From Elysia marginata (taxonomy: Eukaryota > Mollusca > Gastropoda > Plakobranchidae), in the NCBI GenBank assembly GCA_019649035.1, contig BMAT01001010.1, forward strand, positions 67,153-114,006: DNA of 46,854 bases, written 5' to 3'. The notes below the pieces were generated by a model. The model made no database searches. It saw only the letters and a program-made list of their open reading frames with translations, and was not told where the DNA came from. Both the position numbers and the translations under genes were made by a program. This document shows positions 21,334-31,897 of this stretch, in pieces. Numbering within the stretch: position 1 is the stretch's first letter; every line of letters starts with the position of its first letter.

Positions 21334-23930
21334 CTTAGAAAGGAAAGTTTGTAAGGAAGGCGCCATTCCTTAAAAGTATGCTGGCCACTGCACATACTGT
21401 AACAAGACTATAGGTATCATAAAGATAAAACCAGATTAAGAAACGATAAGCTAAATTTAAATCGGTATAATGGAGATAGTGATTGAAGAAGAAATTCCAT
21501 TTTTTTTCTTGCCCATGTCTTCAAAAGCCGCTTTCAATACTGTAATGACAGAAAATGAGCCTTGAGCTAGAATATAATGAAATAAATCATTGCCCAATGG
21601 CCTTTAGTCATTGTAGAGTTGCCATGAGGCTTACCGAAGGGACATGCCTTGCTCTACATCGAGAGATCAAGAGTGGAGATAATTTAAGGAAAAGAGCTTT
21701 CTCAATGCAACAACAAAAAAGAATAAAGCCTCATAATATTATATTCACAAGGTTTTTCCTCTTCTTTTTTTTTTTTCAAGAAAGGTTGTTTGTTTTTTGC
21801 TTCTTATAGAGACTTTAAAGGTTGATTTTGTGAACTTATCCTCATCATATGGTATATTGCAACTGGTGCTTTGGGATTTCATACTAATTGGGTAGACTTT
21901 CCTGATAAAACACTGCAACCAAGTTAGTTTAATTATTTGCAGATTTTATTGTTCTGGCATCTATGAAAACAATCAGCATAAGCTGTAATTTTTGTTTTGT
22001 ATAAATAGTGATTGAAAGCTGTAATGTATAAAACTCTTAATTTTTTTATGTGTAGATTGGTGAACCCCCTTATTTGAGACCAATCAAATGATTAAATTCT
22101 TTCCTCTGACTTTAAGGTTTCAATTTTTTCTTAAAAAGGAGACACACACTTTGTGTGAGTTACTACAGTCCATAAACTTTGAAAATATTTATATACTTGT
22201 CTCAGGGTACAAATCTGTCTGGTCTCGTAATGTCATTCTTGTCGTCCAGTAGTTACAACACAAAGGCCATAAGTATATTTATACATAATGAAATGTCATT
22301 CTATGTAAGTAATATCAAGCTGTGAATGGGTTTATGTTTTCTTTAACCTTTTGCAGTCACGTGGTCTTAGCCTTTATTTTTCCCTGTGCGCACTAGCCTG
22401 GCTGGTTGGCTGTTCCAAGCATATGCTCCTTTTTTTAGGCATTCTCAAGAACCCCTAAGATTCTTTTATTGCTAATCGTTTGGTGTGGATAATAATATCT
22501 GACACCCTTAAAAGATCTGAAGACAAGATAATAGTTTGAAAAAATCAATATATCTTTAATTTGTATTTTGGAGATGACCAAAAAATTGCAGAGACAAGTG
22601 AAACTATGGGATCATTGGTGCGATGCGGCTAGGCCCCAATGGTAAATCTAGGTCAATCATCAACAAGATGAGGTGTGAACGAGCGGAATAGGCAAGTGCC
22701 GCATTAAACAAATGTGGTATATGGTTAAAAGATTAACATATTGATTGAACGTTGCCTACCACTTTAAAACAGGCACAAAGATTTGGCCGGCTGCTCAGGA
22801 TCTAAGGGGAAAATTAATTTTTTTTGTTTGGAATCAAATTGACAAATAAGTTAAACCTGTCAACAAGGTAGGCCTATATTTTGTCGAATGCATATTTCCT
22901 TTTTTGTTTTACTCATCTTAAACGAGGGTTGCTGAAAATTTTTGGTGTGACTGTGATACAAATAGCATTTCTACATCTTTTTTTTTTTATTCAGTTTTAT
23001 AAGTTACTGTTGAGACACATAGACTTGTTTAGCAAATATGCTTGATCATTGTGTGTTAGTGTCTCACTTACACAACTTGTAGGTTATAATTGTATGTGTA
23101 TCCAGATCAGAATTAATTCTGACCAGGAGATTGGGACATGTTATTCTTATTGTTGAAGCCAATCTCCAATGTTGGTTATTTTTTTAACAAACCCGCCCAT
23201 CTATGTTGGATTGTTGCCTCAACAGTTCTTTCATCATCTTGTCGGCATCTAGTGACAACAGGTACCTCTGATATCTTTATATTGTAAATAGTTGGTTTTT
23301 CTTTGTTTGTTTGGTTTGGGTGAGGGGGGGCTGGGGAAAAAATGGGACAAGGTGAAGAAAAGTTGTAGACAAATTACAATTTCAGTTATGAAATATATTA
23401 ACTTATACTTACAGAGCTGGCACAATTTATATATACCTTTGTATCCCTGGTCTGTAAGTTTGATTTGGTTTGCTAAGCAACTAGTCTTGTATTTGTGTGT
23501 TTATACTCTTGACACCTATAACACAAATGAATCCTCATTATTATCTTGAGCTTGTTATCCCTCTGTTTGATGGATATTTGAATTCCTTGGTAATGATTTC
23601 CTATATTTATAAATTACATAATTGTTACTATCCTGTACATCCAGTTATGCAGGATTCAAATTTTGAGTCTGCTTCCTAATTTGTTCTTCTCTGTCTTATT
23701 ACTCATTGTATTGTTATTAAAAAGATAAAAGTGTACATCAACCCCATAATGCAATTTTGAGTAAAGTGCTACTGATCTTATTTTGAGAAATTCAAGGTTG
23801 AAAATTTGGACTTAGTAGTGTTAAATAACTCCATTTCTAGTGATTCTTTATAATCCTTTTTCTTGAGTGAAACAGTAGAGTTAGACCAATTTGATTTGAA
23901 AGACTACATCCTGCCCATACCATTACATTT
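21334..23930. other. Intergenic sequence, no gene recognised
   Basis: No exon, repeat border or RNA gene is supported. 22600-22720 is less AT-rich than its surroundings without a recognisable pattern. The open frame at 23292-23549 has no family resemblance. Confidence 0.4.
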
Positions 23931-23943
23931 TGATTAAATTGGC

Positions 23944-24195
23944 TTTGATTGATTGAAGGGTATTTTTACAAGCCCAATTCCACTTCAAAGGTGCTCTCAG
24001 GGCTTGGGTCCCAATGACAATTTACGGGCTGCCACCCAGAGACTAGCGGGGATACCATGACTTAGCCTCAGCCGGTCACATTATACTGACACCGACCCAA
24101 CCAGTAGGGGCCCGGACTGTGCTCGGCTGTGTTTCGAACCTGCGACCTCCTGGCCACGGAGCGAAGCCACTACCAACTGAGCTATCTAGACCCCC
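23944..24195 (-). mobile_element. tRNA-derived SINE with perfect target duplication
   Basis: On the - strand the head reads GGGGTCTAGATAGCTCAGTT then GGTAGTGG (A box) and GGTTCGAAACAC (B box), as in a tRNA. The body covers the GC-richer 23975-24110 segment, and the 3' tail is AATCAATCAAAG. The 12-bp sequence GATTAAATTGGC flanks the element exactly, at 23932-23943 and 24196-24207. A perfect duplication indicates a fairly young LINE-mediated insertion. It should not be called a tRNA gene: no folded acceptor or anticodon stem is maintained. Confidence 0.88.
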
Positions 24196-24207
24196 GATTA
24201 AATTGGC

Positions 24208-25499
24208 ACTTAAGACACAATTGCTTTATGAGATTGATGTTCCTTTGCATTTTGTTGTTGTTCCCTCCTTTTTATCTTGTCATTACAGTACTAAAGGTTG
24301 TCCAAACTTTTTTGGGACCTAGCATGTATACATCAAAACATGTATATGTAGTATTGAGTTTCTTAAATTTATAAAGCTAAGGATCTTATGTTTGTCATGT
24401 ATAATGAAAAATCGTAAGTCACATGATAAGGTGTATATATAGCTTTGGCAGAAAATGGCATGTTACTTATTCTTTTGAATTATATTCCTTTTTTGTCATA
24501 TAACACTTTAGTCATCTCTCTATACTTAATGCCTTTAAGCATTTAAAATATACCTTTTTTTGTTGTAGTTTTGTAACCACAACATAGGCTTTGAATAGTT
24601 TTTAAAAAAATCATTTATTTTATGATGACAAAATATTTTCATTTGTTGGTGTTGGATGGGGACCAAAGGAATATCTTTCTTACTGTGATTAGATTCTTCT
24701 TTTTTTACTACTTCTCCAGCTTTACACAAAAATGTTTCGATTGGCCAGTGTACATTGTCACTCTGTTGTCCGTGCCTCTAAAAACAAGTTGTTGCATTGG
24801 TTCATTTATAAATTATATGTTTTGATTTTGAATAATGAACAGCTACCAAAATTGATTGATGACAATGAATTCATATCATGTTTATAAAGTTATTTTTCAA
24901 CATTAACTGAAGTTCAGTTTGTCTTTCTTTGTTTTTTTGTACTTGCAGCCACAAGTTGAAGAAACTGTATCCTGTTTTGAGATTTGTAGTCAAAGGTTCT
25001 TGTCTATCATTTAAAAAAAAGCAAGGTTTTAAAAAGGAAGATCAAAATTTATGGGTCTTTATGATCTACTGTAAAGATATTATGAATGAGATTAGAGCGC
25101 AAATTATAGTTCCTGTTTGCAAACTTCCTTTTTACAGTTAATTGCTTGCAGGTAAGAATGATAATTTTATGCTCTTTTCTCATTCCCAAGAGCTAGACTA
25201 TTATTTTCAAGCATTTTGATTTACATTTTAAATATGTATCCATTCAGAGCAACAAGTTTGTATTTAAACAACACTACAATTGTACAAAGCGGATTAGATA
25301 CTCAAACTTCTAACCAAAATTATTGTCAGTAGACTGTGTGTCAAGGCTTTATGAGTGTGCTAACGATAAATTTGAGCGTGTAATTAAGAAATTCAGGCAT
25401 CGGTTGTCTGCGGCAACATAGTCTTGCATCAACAGCAAAATATCAGGTGCTGCCTATTTTTTTTTTGTCAAGCAAGCCGAACTGTGATGTTGCGGTAGC
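24208..25499. other. Intergenic sequence, no gene recognised
   Basis: AT-rich with no supported feature. The open frames here are short and low-complexity. Confidence 0.4.
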
Positions 25500-25501
25500 T
25501 A

Positions 25502-26840
25502 CGAGGTCCGTTTCATAAATAAGTTTCCCACCTCCATAAATCGACAACCAAAAGGCATAATGTGATGAAATCTGACCTATTCAACGTAACATCCACCATT
25601 GTTGGCGCATTTCTTTATCCGTTGTAACCAGTCTTTAATTGCAGTGACGTAAGAACATTTTTCCAGGTTCTTTATTGCTACTTTCGTAGCCTGAATAATG
25701 TCCTCTTCCGTTTCAAATCGCTGGCCACGAAGATGTTCTTTTATTTAGTAATAGGTGAAAATCACAGGGGGCAAGGTCAGGTGAATAGCGAGGATGCGCC
25801 AGAAGTTCCCACTTTTAGCCAGCCAAAACGTCTGTCACTGCCCGGGCTGGCGCATTGTCGTGGGGAAACAAGATGCCTGACTCCAACAGCCCAGGTCGTT
25901 TCTTTCGAATGGCAGGTCTGAGTTCTTGCAGCACCTTCTTGTAGTACTGTGCATTGATTGTGGTGCCTATAGGTACAGGCCAGCGCAGAATCCCACCATT
26001 CATGTAAAAAAAAAGATCATGTGCATGACCTTGAGAGCCCCTTGTTTACGTCGAACTTTCTCTGGACGAGGCTCATCAAAGTCTCTCCATTCGGCTGACT
26101 GCCGCTTTGTTTCAGGATCCCAGGAATACACCCAAGTCTCATCACCGGTAATTATCCGACCTAAAAAGTCATTTTGCTCAGTTTAAAATCTCCGCAAAAA
26201 GTTTCTGGAAAAATTGACCCTTGACTCCTTCTGCTCATCTGTCAGCAAATGTGGAACTCATTTTGAAAACTTCTTATTCTTATTCAGTTTGTTGGTTAGA
26301 ACTCTAAACACGGACGTTCTAGACATGTTTGTTTCCGTAGAATACTAGAAATCTACTCACAAGTTTTTCGGCTGTCATCAATCAATGAAACGAGAACTTT
26401 ACAAATGTTTGCATCCCCGCATGCTGTCACAGGTCGGCCAGGACGAGGTTCATCTTCCATTTTATCTCGTCCCTCTGAAACAGCTTTCATCCACTTTCTT
26501 ACCGTCTGAATAGAAGGAGCATTTTCTCCTAAAACAGTCTCTAGATCTTTGTGAATGCATGATGCATCTTTTCCCAAAATAACAGAAAATTTTATGATGA
26601 CCTGGATGTCATATCTTGAAAAATTTTGGTGTGCCGGTGAGCTTTCTATTATGCTGGCCATTTTGCTCCAACGGACTTCAGAAAAGTAAATGCTATTTTG
26701 TATCCGTTCAACATAGAGCCACAAAATTTCATTGGGAATTCCCAAAAGGTTTGATTCTTCATTGTGCCAAATTTCATGTATATAGCTTAAGCGGTTTTGA
26801 TTTTATGGAGTAGGGAAACTTATTTATGAAACGGACCTCG
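25502..26840 (-). mobile_element. mariner element A, near full length
   Basis: Terminal inverted repeats of about 29 bp: both ends read CGAGGTCCGTTTCATAAATA then AGTTTCCC inward, and TA flanks both sides (25500-25501, 26841-26842). The 1,339-bp length is typical of mariner. The near-perfect match of the ends suggests modest age, although the transposase is broken. Confidence 0.93.
25510..26661 (-). pseudogene. mariner transposase A, broken
   Basis: Likely start MASIIESSPAHQNFSRYDIQ at 26661. The paired helix-turn-helix region (about 26640-26430) holds SIQTVRKWMKAVSEGRDKME and DEPRPGRP. After a stop/frameshift near 26355 come MSRTSVFRVLTNKLNKNKKF (about 26320) and LLTDEQKESRVNF. The catalytic triad can be followed: ITGDETWVYSWDPE (about 26150), FPHDNAPAR (about 25860) and RYSPDLAPCDFHLLP (about 25790). 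Stops replace a Trp and fall after RRF; the HDNAPAR segment looks a few residues short relative to mariner. The family performs cut-and-paste transposition at TA. This copy cannot encode a full protein. Confidence 0.92.
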
Positions 26841-26842
26841 TA

Positions 26843-29252
26843 GTTCTTCAGCCAGAACAATTAAAAGCTTCCACAATTTTACTAAAATCTTTATTTTACT
26901 TTTTTTAGTGACTAATAATTGTCATATTCGGAATCAGCGCCTAAAATTTAGCCAGATTCCTCGCGAGCACTTTGAAATTGAAGTAGGCCGTATTTAAGAA
27001 GTTAAATTTAATTGGTTTTTCTGTGTGTGCAAAGTAAAAAAATATTTGTGTTCCAGTATTTTGAAATTAGCGCTGTCTAGACAGATTGGGCCTCGGTCTA
27101 GATCTAGGTCTCGGTATGTCAATGCATCGGGCATATAAATTGCTACGTCTAGGCATTGGTTACATGGGGCTAGATTTCCTTCAGTTCTTGTTCACTTCTT
27201 TTACTTTTGCCCATATTATTTTGTCGCTGATATAAGTCTGTATAATTTACACTGCCGTTATGCATGTATTTTGGAACCATGAGTCGATATCAAAACTTTA
27301 TCAGCCAAAGTTTTTAAGGGAAAATGTAAATATTTAAAGGAAAGGCTTATGAAAACCTTTTCAAACTTTGTAAAGATTTTGATCCTTGTGTTAGCAAGAA
27401 AGCAATTCATAAGACTAATAACAACACCAGTGCTGCACTTGGCAGAGAAATTAAGTAAAAAAATTAAACTGCCAGGTACCAGGAACGATCATGTAAACCG
27501 TTATGCTCTACAACTGTAATTTTTATCAGTACATTGATGCAACATCCAGCATCATGACCACCCTCTACTCCACCCAGGGGTGAGATTTCACAGTCGCTAA
27601 CTTGTCTAAATTTCACGACATTCTTATTTCAAGTAGCAACTGGGAAAATTTCCAGATAATCTCAGTAAATTTTGTAATCACTGTCAATACTCAAAATAAG
27701 CTGAAAATGTATTTGAAAATATGAACTGGTCTTAAAAGAGGGAATAAACAAGAGAATATGCAATTAAAAAAAGGTACTGTACAACAATATGATTGCAGCT
27801 ACCATTATCAAGACAGTATTTGCCTGTTTTCTATAGCATCTAGAAGCAAACCAACTTCTGGGCCTAATGTTTACACCGCCAAGATAAAAAACAAAAAAAC
27901 CAAGGAAAATGGAACTTGGCGATCTTTCCCGACTAGAATTAGTATGCATTTGTTTGGCTTTACTATACATTTCGGATATTGTAAATTTTATTAAATTTAA
28001 TATTTGTATTTATATGCTGTTAATAACACAGCTCATTAATCTACTGACCTGTATTGTCTTACTATCACATCAGGGTTGATTGTTTAGCAATCAATTGCAA
28101 TGCCGGTTCCAGGTTCCAGCAAATGCCAAAAAGTTGTCTCATCTATCCCAATGAAAATCTTAAAATCTAACGGGTATGCCTTAATCTCTTCCAAAAGATT
28201 TACATATTGTGATAATGCGTATCTCTTAAAAACTAAAACCCATTTTTTCCAAAACTTCCTTTTTCTTGTCTATCAACCATTTACCAGTAAACATTAACTT
28301 GATCTATCTGGAATTTCCCTACCCTTGTAAGCTAAGCATGGGACGGTTTTTGAGCCTGTAATGAGGCTGGTTGGACTCATGTAGGTGAAGGCTAAAAATG
28401 ACGTTTTCTTTTACATACGATTAGCTAAACGTGTATCACAAAATGCTATCAAACACATATGAACGTATAATCGAGCCATACCACTGTACCTGCACATGTT
28501 TATAGTGTATAGGACCTAATGAATTTTCATTTAGAAGTAATGCTAGGTGTTCTAGCTATCAAGTAAAAAGAAAATGCCGTTGCTTGATAGAAACTGCTAA
28601 TTTGCAGTCCATGTCTCTATAATATTATGGTTAATGTGAACTGGTATTTTAAAACAGGTTTAAATCTGAAAGAAAAAATTTAATTAATTATCAAAAATTT
28701 TCTATGTCAATATTTAGCCGAGTCCAGATAATTCAAATCTGAATAATTGGATTACACGGTATTTGTTCATTTCAAACTAAATTCTGATTGCAAATTTTAT
28801 CATTCGTGTGTATTGTATGCTGTCAAGTTCGACTTCAGATAATTTTGTTTTCAAGGGGTTTGAAGTACATTGTATTTGGACCGTAGACCGATATTTTATG
28901 CCATCCTCTCTTTAAAAAGGCTTTCTTGGAAGAAGCTTTAGATTGGTTCTCAAAGCTTGACACAGGACAAAATTATTTAGAGAAGGTACCTCTTTCGTGA
29001 ACTCCTGATGGTAGAAGAACTGTGCATAGATTTTCATAAAGGCTACATCAAGATATTGCCACATGAGTAAGATTAAGCCCAATTTATGTACTGACTTGTC
29101 TGGAAAGTGTGGTTGATACCATTATATTTTCTGAACATCCCTCTAGCAAGTTTAGCATCGAAATAAGCAAAATGGCATGTAGGCCTATCTTCATAGGTGC
29201 CAATATTTTTGTGGTTTGAACTGAGAAATGGTTGCTTATGAATACCCTGAGA
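26843..29252. other. Intergenic sequence between the two mariner elements
   Basis: No gene supported. At 27090-27120 there are words such as GGTCTAGATCTAGGTCTCGG, a simple imperfect repeat. The frame at 27758-27994 has no recognised homology. Confidence 0.4.
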
Positions 29253-29254
29253 TA

Positions 29255-30581
29255 AGAGGACAGGCTGATAGTTAAGTTCCATTTAATTATAACTTTTTCA
29301 TTTTTCACAGCATAAACATAAACAATATTTCAAGCGAAAGCTCAGTACCTCAGGTACATACTTAGCTTTCTAATTTTTTGACAAAGTTACAGTCACCATC
29401 AACACACAGCCTCCAATGTTTCACTAGTTGGTGCAGGCCGTCCAAGACACCACCTGCGATAACCTCCTCATCATTGTCATAGTGGTGGCCTTTCAGGTAC
29501 TTCTTGAGTTGGGGGAATAAATAATAGTCAGAGAGGGCAAGATCGGGGTTGTATGAATGGTGCGGTAGGGTTGTAAGTTACAGCTGCCCTAAGGTGTCCT
29601 CAGTTTGGCGACTGGTGTGCGTGTGGGCATTGTCGTGTTGCAGGATTGAGTCCTCGTCATGCTAAAAACGTCTCAGTTTTAGAGGTTGGGGTAATTAAAT
29701 ATATTGCTCAGAGTCAGAGTTTGCAGTTTGAACTTGCTCCAGAAATCCCATGTTGACCACTCCCTTTATGTCCCAGAATACGGTGAACAAGACCTTTCTT
29801 GCAGAGGCAAAAACCTTGAACTTGATTGGATTTGGAGAAGTTATGTGCCTATACTCAATTGATCGGGTTTTACATTCTGGATCGTAGTGGTGGACCCAGG
29901 ATTCGTCTCCAGTCAGAATGCATTGAAGAAAAGCTTCTCTTTCTGCATTGTAACGCTTTATGAGTTGAGTAAACATGTCCTTTCTCTGCGCTTTCATCCC
30001 TACAGTGAGCTGTCTTGGGACCCAACAGGCAGAGACTTTTCGGTACACCAGAACAGTTTGGACAACATGAACTCGTTCTTTCAATATGTTTACTTAATCG
30101 GTTATTTCCTTTTGTTTGACCCTTCGGTTTGCTCTATTCATGCAGTTAATTTTCTCTTGAAGAGTCATGTCCCATGTAGAAAAGGGCCTACCTATACTTT
30201 CGATTAAGCAGAATTGTCTCTGGGATCTTCCCCTTTAAAAGTTCTCACCCATTTGCAAACTGCTCAGTATGAAATGCACATTTCCCCATAAACTGTCTTC
30301 ATTCTTGTACAAGTGTTTGCAGCAGAACATCCCTCAGCTGCCAAAAACTCGATAACAAAGCGCTGTTTGATGAGAAGGTCATTGGAAGTCGCCCTTGTCT
30401 CATAAACCCCATCACCAGTTGCTCGTCAAAGCATTGTGAGTACAGATGACGTCACACAAACTTGTTCTAGTTAAGCCTAGAAAAATGGTTCGAGAGTATA
30501 TGTATGAAAGTTAAGGTCGATGTGGCGAAAATGGACTGAGTTATTTCTAGCAAATGGAACTTAATTATCAGGCGGTCCTCG
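29255..30581 (-). mobile_element. mariner element B, a different lineage from A
   Basis: The right end, on the - strand, reads CGAGGACCGCCTGATAATTA then AGTTCCATTT; the left end reads AGAGGACAGGCTGATAGTTA then AGTTCCATTT. TA borders lie at 29253-29254 and 30582-30583. The length of 1,327 bp fits mariner. Its ends and protein differ clearly from element A, so it is a separate family. Confidence 0.88.
29290..30420 (-). pseudogene. mariner transposase B, broken
   Basis: On the - strand the N-terminal part is recognisable across several frames: KQRFVIEFLAAEGCSAANTC (about 30370-30310), MKTVYGEMC and RTFKGEDPRDNSA (about 30245-30205). An open stretch 30084-29695 carries KVSACWVPRQLTVGMKAQRK, LTGDESWVHHYDPE (first catalytic Asp, about 29910) and KVLFTVFWDIKGVV. 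Further on, ILQHDNAHTHTSRQTEDTLG (second Asp, about 29640) and YNPDLALSDYYLFPQLKKYL (third Asp, about 29555) lie in other frames. Several stops and frameshifts make it inactive. The motif set is that of mariner with a D,D,D triad. Confidence 0.9.
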
Positions 30582-30583
30582 TA

Positions 30584-31519
30584 ATATGAGTGGGCTATCT
30601 GTTCCAGCTGAAGACGGTCATTTATGTGGAGCTGCCAGTAGCTATGCTATAATTTTCAAAATTTAACACACAAGATTTCAGTACTCTTGGAACACAGCAT
30701 AATATGGTTGTTTGCCATTGCTTTTTTCATCATCTTTAATTTAATTGCCAAGTCTTTCAGAGACCTGAACACTGATTTAGTCTGGATGGACTCAGGGGAG
30801 AAAATTAAATTAAATTTGATTGGATTTAGAATCAAACGCAGGCCTTGCAGTTGCAGCATGGTAGTCAGAGGGTGTTACTGAATGAACCACATCTCTCTTT
30901 ACTATTAAAAGCATGGGGTAGACGCTTAAACTAAAGCAGAACATTTGTATAAAAGTAAAAGCTCCTTGGATACTCATTCTCATTCTTGCCTGTATTGTTT
31001 TTAATTACATCCAAAACAGACAAATGGCTACGATGTTATAACAGTAAGGGTTGATAGCGATTTACCACATATTTATTTCTTTGTAACTAGTTTACATGAC
31101 AATTACCATCCCTACACAGAAAAATATTTAGGTGAGCATTTAAAAAATTGCACTAGTTACAAAATTGCCCTAAAGCCTTTACACCCACCAAAAAATAAGA
31201 AAACAAATTTTCTACTTTTTATGGTAAACATTTTATTACTTTGATCATAATAAATCAAAATGAGAGAAAAAAAAGTCCACCAATAAGATTTATGGCTACT
31301 TTAGGCAGACTTACTTAAAGTTGTAAAACTTTATAGACATTCAACATCACAAATTTATTCAACAAATGCTGGTAAAATAGTAAGTTTATATATAAGCTTT
31401 CCATGTAAAGTAATCAACCTAATGTCTTTTCATTTATAGACATTGGACAAGTGCTAGCAAAAACAAACTGGCATTACAAAGAATAGCATATGACTGGCAC
31501 ATGAACATTGTCTTAGTTT
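30584..31519. other. Intergenic sequence downstream of RNLS
   Basis: AT-rich; no gene recognised. It may include distal RNLS 3' UTR if a later poly(A) site is used. Confidence 0.4.
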
Positions 31520-31525
31520 TTTATT
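31520..31525 (-). terminator. RNLS: Candidate poly(A) signal of RNLS
   Basis: AATAAA on the - strand, about 180 nt after the RNLS stop codon. Other AATAAA words occur further downstream, so this is only the nearest candidate. Confidence 0.35.
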
Positions 31526-31705
31526 GCCAAAACGAATTTGTGGTGGCAAAAACTTTCACAATAACATGCTGTTCATATTTTTTTCCCCAAACCTAACAGT
31601 TGAGCAAAAAAAACCAAAAATATTGTCCTAGACTCTGTTATCACAGATTTGAAAACCATTGTAAGTTCTTACTCCTGGGTTTATGAAATATACTAAATGC
31701 AAATC

Positions 31706-31897
31706 TCATAAAACACTAGTAGGTTTTGCTTGTTTTTGCAGGAGCTCAATGTTTTCTTTCACAACTTTTACAACAGCCTCAGCTGAGTCAAGACATCCAT
31801 CAAAGGTGGAGTGACTGAACCCATCACCAGCGAGGATTACCAAAGGTTCTTTGTTCAGAGTTACACATCCTGGGCTGTTCTTGTAGGCCTTGTGAAT
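31706..31897 (-). CDS. RNLS: RNLS exon 7 with stop codon
   Basis: Acceptor TTTTTTCACAG. Encodes IHKAYKNSPGCVTLNKEPLV then ILAGDGFSHSTFDGC, the C-terminal FAD-binding AGDGF segment, a helical end and TGA at 31706-31708. Confidence 0.95.
   Translation of the reverse strand: MHKAYKNSPGCVTLNKEPLVILAGDGFSHSTFDGCLDSAEAVVKVVKENIELLQKQAKPTSVL

Noticed and set aside
24110..24196. tRNA gene on the - strand
   Set aside because: A and B boxes are present but this is the head of a SINE with target duplication, tail and body; the cloverleaf is not maintained.
25733..26186. Plus-strand frames within mariner A
   Set aside because: Antisense shadows of the transposase on the - strand.
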